Part shown: piece by piece, positions 61,353-64,000 of the stretch
Position numbering within the stretch: the stretch's first letter is position 1
Layout of the letters: each line of letters opens with the position of its first letter
Origin: Stutzerimonas stutzeri
GTDB taxonomy: Bacteria; Pseudomonadota; Gammaproteobacteria; Pseudomonadales; Pseudomonadaceae
Direction of reading: 5' to 3'
Length of the DNA stretch: 64,000 nt
NCBI RefSeq assembly: GCF_024448985.1
Contig: NZ_JAMOII010000005.1
Location: 124,001 to 188,000 of the forward strand
Made by a program: the position numbers and the translations under genes
The notes under the pieces: model-generated
The model's input: the letters and a program-made list of their open reading frames with translations, nothing else
Databases searched by the model: none
Told to the model about the DNA's origin: nothing

Positions 61353-61770
61353 TATAGAAGTTCGCATCGCCGACTGGCAGCAGGACAACGCCGATTTGCG
61401 TCGAATTCGCGAGACCGTTTTCATCGCCGAGCAGTCGGTGCCGCCTGAGCTTGAATGGGACGCGGACGATGCCGAGGCCGTGCATTTCCTCGCCCTTGAA
61501 AGTGGCTATCCCATAGGCACGGCGCGCTTGCTGAATGATGGGCATATCGGTCGCGTCTCCGTACTGCGCGACTGGCGCGGGGTGCATGTTGGAGGCGCGC
61601 TGATGAAGGCCGCGATCGAAGAAGCAGAACGTCGTGGTCTCCGCGAACAACGACTGACCGCCCAGGTCCATGCCACCTCGTTCTATGAACGCCTCGGGTT
61701 TGAAGTGATCAGCGACGAGTTCCTGGAAGCGGGCCTGCCCCACGTCGATATGCTTCGAAAGAGCGACTGA
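61345..61770 (+). CDS. GNAT family N-acetyltransferase (ElaA/YjcF-like)
   Basis: A 141-residue acetyltransferase. The acetyl-CoA loop is VLRDWRGVHVGGALMKAAIEEA (72-93), and the N-terminal segment IRETVFIAEQSVPPELEWDADDAEAVHFLA with the C-terminal ATSFYERLGFEVISDEFLEAGLPHVDM matches the ElaA/YjcF-like group. ATG 61345 overlaps the roxA stop by eight bases, so translation is coupled; the frame extends two codons further. Substrate unknown. Confidence 0.9.
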   Translation: MSDIEVRIADWQQDNADLRRIRETVFIAEQSVPPELEWDADDAEAVHFLALESGYPIGTARLLNDGHIGRVSVLRDWRGVHVGGALMKAAIEEAERRGLREQRLTAQVHATSFYERLGFEVISDEFLEAGLPHVDMLRKSD

Positions 61771-61776
61771 TCCACT

Positions 61777-62403
61777 ATGAATCGCAATGACCCGGATCGA
61801 CCAACCATCTCCGCAGAGTTGGCAGATATCGATTTTCACTCGCCGGGTCGTTTCGAAATCACTAACCCACCGGCATCGCCAACAGGCTCGGAGCAATGGA
61901 GCTCTGCTCCATTCGTTCTGGGTAGTAGCCCGGCTCAGGCCTTCAACAGCGCGGTTGAGGCTCGCCAGCATGCGTTAGCGCTGATTGAACAGGCCCGACG
62001 TAGTCTGAATATTTACACTCCAGACTTGGAGCCCTGGCTGTACAACCACAGCTGTATTCAGCAGGCTTGCTCGCACTTTCTTCTGGCACACCCACGCAAT
62101 CGCCTGCGTATTCTGGTCGGCGATTCCTCCCGCGCCGTCAAGCAAGGGCATCGTCTGGTTACGCTGGCACGCCGATTGACCAGCAACTTGGCGATTCGCA
62201 AATTTCATCCAGACTATCCGATGCAAGCATGCACCTTCCTGATAGCCGACAACTGTGGCGTGCTGGTTCGCCCTGAGCCGAACCAATTTTCCGGCCATGC
62301 GCTGTACCGCGATCCCGGTCGCGCCCGTCAGCGACAGCGATTATTCGATAACGCCTGGGACCACAGCCTGTCCGACCCTGACCTGCGGAGTTTTCTGCTA
62401 TGA
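61777..62403 (+). CDS. Uncharacterised protein with phospholipase-D-like core
   Basis: A 208-residue soluble protein. From about 60 the segment ARQHALALIEQARRSLNIYTPDLEPWLYNH has the look of a phospholipase-D-like first strand and helix, and IRKFHPDYPMQACTFLIADNCGVLVRP resembles the second half, but no HKD motif is present, so it is probably not catalytic in the PLD sense. The N-terminal 50 residues are Pro/Ser-rich and likely disordered. It follows the GNAT gene by six bases and overlaps the next gene by four, conserved coupling in this lineage as I recall. Function unknown. Confidence 0.8.
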   Translation: MNRNDPDRPTISAELADIDFHSPGRFEITNPPASPTGSEQWSSAPFVLGSSPAQAFNSAVEARQHALALIEQARRSLNIYTPDLEPWLYNHSCIQQACSHFLLAHPRNRLRILVGDSSRAVKQGHRLVTLARRLTSNLAIRKFHPDYPMQACTFLIADNCGVLVRPEPNQFSGHALYRDPGRARQRQRLFDNAWDHSLSDPDLRSFLL

Positions 62404-63206
62404 AGCGCTATCTCCTCGCCGTGTTCCTGGCATTCGTCAGCCTCTCGCTTCATGCCGCGACACAGGTAATCCCTCTCGAATTTCGCATGGCCAAAGACGT
62501 ATTGCCAATCGCGCAATCGGTAGTCGGCAATCAAGGCAAGGTAAACGCTTACGGGAATCAGCTGATCGTGAACGCGCCTTCCGATGTAATCGCTGAGCTG
62601 CAGGATGTGCTGTCCCAGATCGATACTGAGCCCCATCGATTGCTCATCAGTGTCGATACGCAAAACTCGGCGATGAGTAGTGACAATGGCTATCGAGTCG
62701 ATGGTTCCGCCCGTATCGGTGACGTGGAAATCCAGACCGGGCGCGGGGAAGCCAGAGGCAGTGATCAGGCCCGCATCACCCGTCGCAGCACCAACAGCCA
62801 AGCCGGAGGCGTTCAACAGATTCAGGTTACCGAGGGCTACCCTGCTCTGATACAGGTCGGCCAAAGCGTGCCTATTACCACCACTGGCGCCGATGGCTAC
62901 GGCCAGATCTATCAGCAGACTCAATATCAGAATGTCACGCGCGGCTTCTACGCCACTGCCACGGTTCATGGTGATCAAGTGCAGGTCACCGTTAGCAGCC
63001 ATAACGACCGAATGAGCTCCTTTCAGCCGGATACTATCAATGTGCAGCAGACCGATACTCGTGTAAGCGGACGCCTCGGTGAGTGGATATCGCTTGGCAG
63101 CATCGACGAATCCGCCAGCTCCAATGACAGCGCAACGCTGCGACGCTATTCCACTGAAGGCCGCCAGAATCTGTCGCTACGACTCAAAGTCGACATGCTG
63201 GAATAG
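62400..63206 (+). CDS. Exported secretin N-domain-like protein
   Basis: A 268-residue protein with signal peptide 1-20 (cleavage after LHAA). Residues 23-78 (IPLEFRMAKDVLPIAQSVVGNQGKVNAYGNQLIVNAPSDVIAELQDVLSQID) resemble the secretin N1/NolW short domain. Later parts are beta-rich: QIQVTEGYPALIQVGQSVPITTTG, then RGFYATATVHGDQVQVTVSSHND, then RVSGRLGEWISLGSIDES, like the secretin core start, but there is no outer-membrane pore segment. This suggests a free-standing periplasmic protein. Last gene of the roxA operon. Role unknown. Confidence 0.78.
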   Translation: MKRYLLAVFLAFVSLSLHAATQVIPLEFRMAKDVLPIAQSVVGNQGKVNAYGNQLIVNAPSDVIAELQDVLSQIDTEPHRLLISVDTQNSAMSSDNGYRVDGSARIGDVEIQTGRGEARGSDQARITRRSTNSQAGGVQQIQVTEGYPALIQVGQSVPITTTGADGYGQIYQQTQYQNVTRGFYATATVHGDQVQVTVSSHNDRMSSFQPDTINVQQTDTRVSGRLGEWISLGSIDESASSNDSATLRRYSTEGRQNLSLRLKVDMLE

Positions 63207-63718
63207 AACGGCTTAGCGAAGTTTGATGATTTGTAGAAAAATGTAGTGCCATCAAATTTTCACTACAAAACAATTGACGAACCATTTTGGCCGGAGCATC
63301 ATGGCCCCGCTCCCGCTAATCAGGGGCCCTGCCACGGGCCTCCGGATCACACTCCGCCAACCAGCAGAGGCGATCCGTGACTGTACTGCCCACAAGGCGG
63401 ACTGACGAGGTTGCGACTGGAACGAGTCGTCCTGAGGGACGGGGAAGCGATTAACGCATCAGCTCGAAGATGTCAGTTCTGCTGAGTCGCCCGACGGCCT
63501 GAGCCGCTGTGTGCCGGAATGCCACGATCATTCCACAGCTAGCCGAATCTTTCTGCGGTCGTAACTGCACACCCTCCTCTCTTAGGTTCAATCCTCGTCC
63601 CGGTCGGTATTTCGACGCTCTGCCGCGTGTCGCCCGCATCATCATGCGATTAGCACGTAGGTTTCGGTGGGAACAGTCGGTGCTCAACCAAACACGAATT
63701 TTTTTGAAAGGATTGACC
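63207..63718. other. Long aceA upstream region
   Basis: A 512-base region with no credible gene. It begins with the inverted repeat TGTAGTG...CACTACA, continues with TTGACG (63274) and CATCAT (63297) as a weak promoter, and leaves a leader of about 400 bases before aceA. The short antisense frames at 63451-63720 and 63650-63985 lack initiation signals. Confidence 0.5.
63242..63267 (+). promoter_or_regulatory. Candidate operator upstream of aceA
   Basis: TGTAGTG (63242-63248) and CACTACA (63261-63267) are perfect 7-base inverted arms 12 bases apart; a further TTGTAG lies at 63231. TTGACG starts seven bases to the right. An RpiR-type regulator (RccR) controls aceA in pseudomonads and I recall TGTAGT-like sites for it, but this is from memory and unproven here. 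Confidence 0.5.
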
Positions 63719-64000
63719 ATGTCCGCTTATCAAAACGACATCAAGGCCGTTGCCGCTCTGAAAGAAGTAGCTGGAAGCAGCTGGAGCGCTATCAACCCTG
63801 AATCCGTTGCCCGTATGCGTGCTCAGAACCGTTTCAAGACCGGCCTGGAGATTGCTCAGTACACCGCCGACATCATGCGCAAGGACATGGCTGAGTACGA
63901 TGCCGATTCGTCCGTTTACACCCAATCGCTGGGTTGCTGGCATGGCTTCATCGGTCAGCAGAAGCTGATCTCCATCAAGAAGCACCTGAAGACTACCAAC
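63719..64000 (+). CDS. aceA: Isocitrate lyase AceA (5' part, cut by window edge)
   Basis: First 94 codons of isocitrate lyase, the glyoxylate-shunt enzyme that splits isocitrate to succinate and glyoxylate. MSAYQNDIKAVAALKEVAGSSWSAINPESVARMRAQNRFKTGLEIAQYTADIMRKDMAEYDADSS fits the long 531-residue Pseudomonas/Acinetobacter type rather than the E. coli type. GAAAGGATTGACC precedes ATG 63719. Needed for growth on acetate, fatty acids or PHB-derived hydroxybutyrate. The catalytic region lies beyond the window. Confidence 0.94.
   Translation, partial: MSAYQNDIKAVAALKEVAGSSWSAINPESVARMRAQNRFKTGLEIAQYTADIMRKDMAEYDADSSVYTQSLGCWHGFIGQQKLISIKKHLKTTN

Noticed and set aside
63451-63985. Antisense frames over the aceA leader and start
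   Set aside because: The second overlaps aceA codons in mirror frame; neither has a start signal.

Overview
The window looks like chromosome of a high-GC member of the Pseudomonadaceae, most probably the Pseudomonas stutzeri group (Stutzerimonas). The main evidence is the crfX-cmpX-sigX-oprF locus, the tus / serS / ftsK / infA-clpA / icd-idh / purB-aceA order that I recall from Pseudomonas aeruginosa, and close family matches along most proteins. The genus-level call is inference. No phage, insertion sequence, integrase, transposase or CRISPR array was seen.

Layout. (1) 1-22 kb is a mixed metabolic and stress region. It holds a cut-off cheV, a thiolase, small stress/acetyltransferase genes, a FKBP isomerase, and a divergent GST/TetR pair with a perfect operator-like palindrome. 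Then come a DadA-type dehydrogenase behind a tandem glycine riboswitch, a large hybrid histidine kinase, a MucD-like protease outside its usual operon, and a DUF2254 membrane protein. The rest of the region has a HAD phosphatase, a LysE exporter, an AraC regulator, a bacterial homologue of animal calcium-activated nucleotidase (apyrase), a DUF1615 lipoprotein, ExoD, a secreted polyhydroxybutyrate depolymerase, and a KGG-repeat stress protein.

(2) 22-28 kb is a compact catabolic island. Its gene content matches the cyclohexanecarboxylate (alicyclic acid) ring-degradation set known from Rhodopseudomonas palustris: badK, aliA, badH, badI, aliB and a MarR regulator (badR-like). Divergent promoters share a palindromic operator candidate. 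Two transporters follow (MFS, EamA).

(3) 31-34 kb is the envelope-stress locus crfX-cmpX-sigX-oprF, then tRNA-Ser(UGA). (4) 34-64 kb is core genome: yccA, tusDCBE-ybiB, yqjG, cysG, serS, crcB, rarA, lolA, ftsK, trxB, aat-bpt-infA, clpA-clpS, cspD, icd, idh, nudJ-mnmA-hflD-purB, a roxA-led operon ending in two uncharacterised genes, and the start of aceA.

How parts work together. Aat and Bpt add N-terminal leucine/phenylalanine and ClpS delivers such proteins to ClpA, so a whole N-degron pathway sits in 5 kb. Icd, monomeric Idh and isocitrate lyase compete for isocitrate and lie within 12 kb. TusDCBE passes sulfur to MnmA for tRNA 2-thiouridine. The PHB depolymerase, thiolase and ring-cleavage genes all feed acyl-CoA metabolism, but no shared control is visible.
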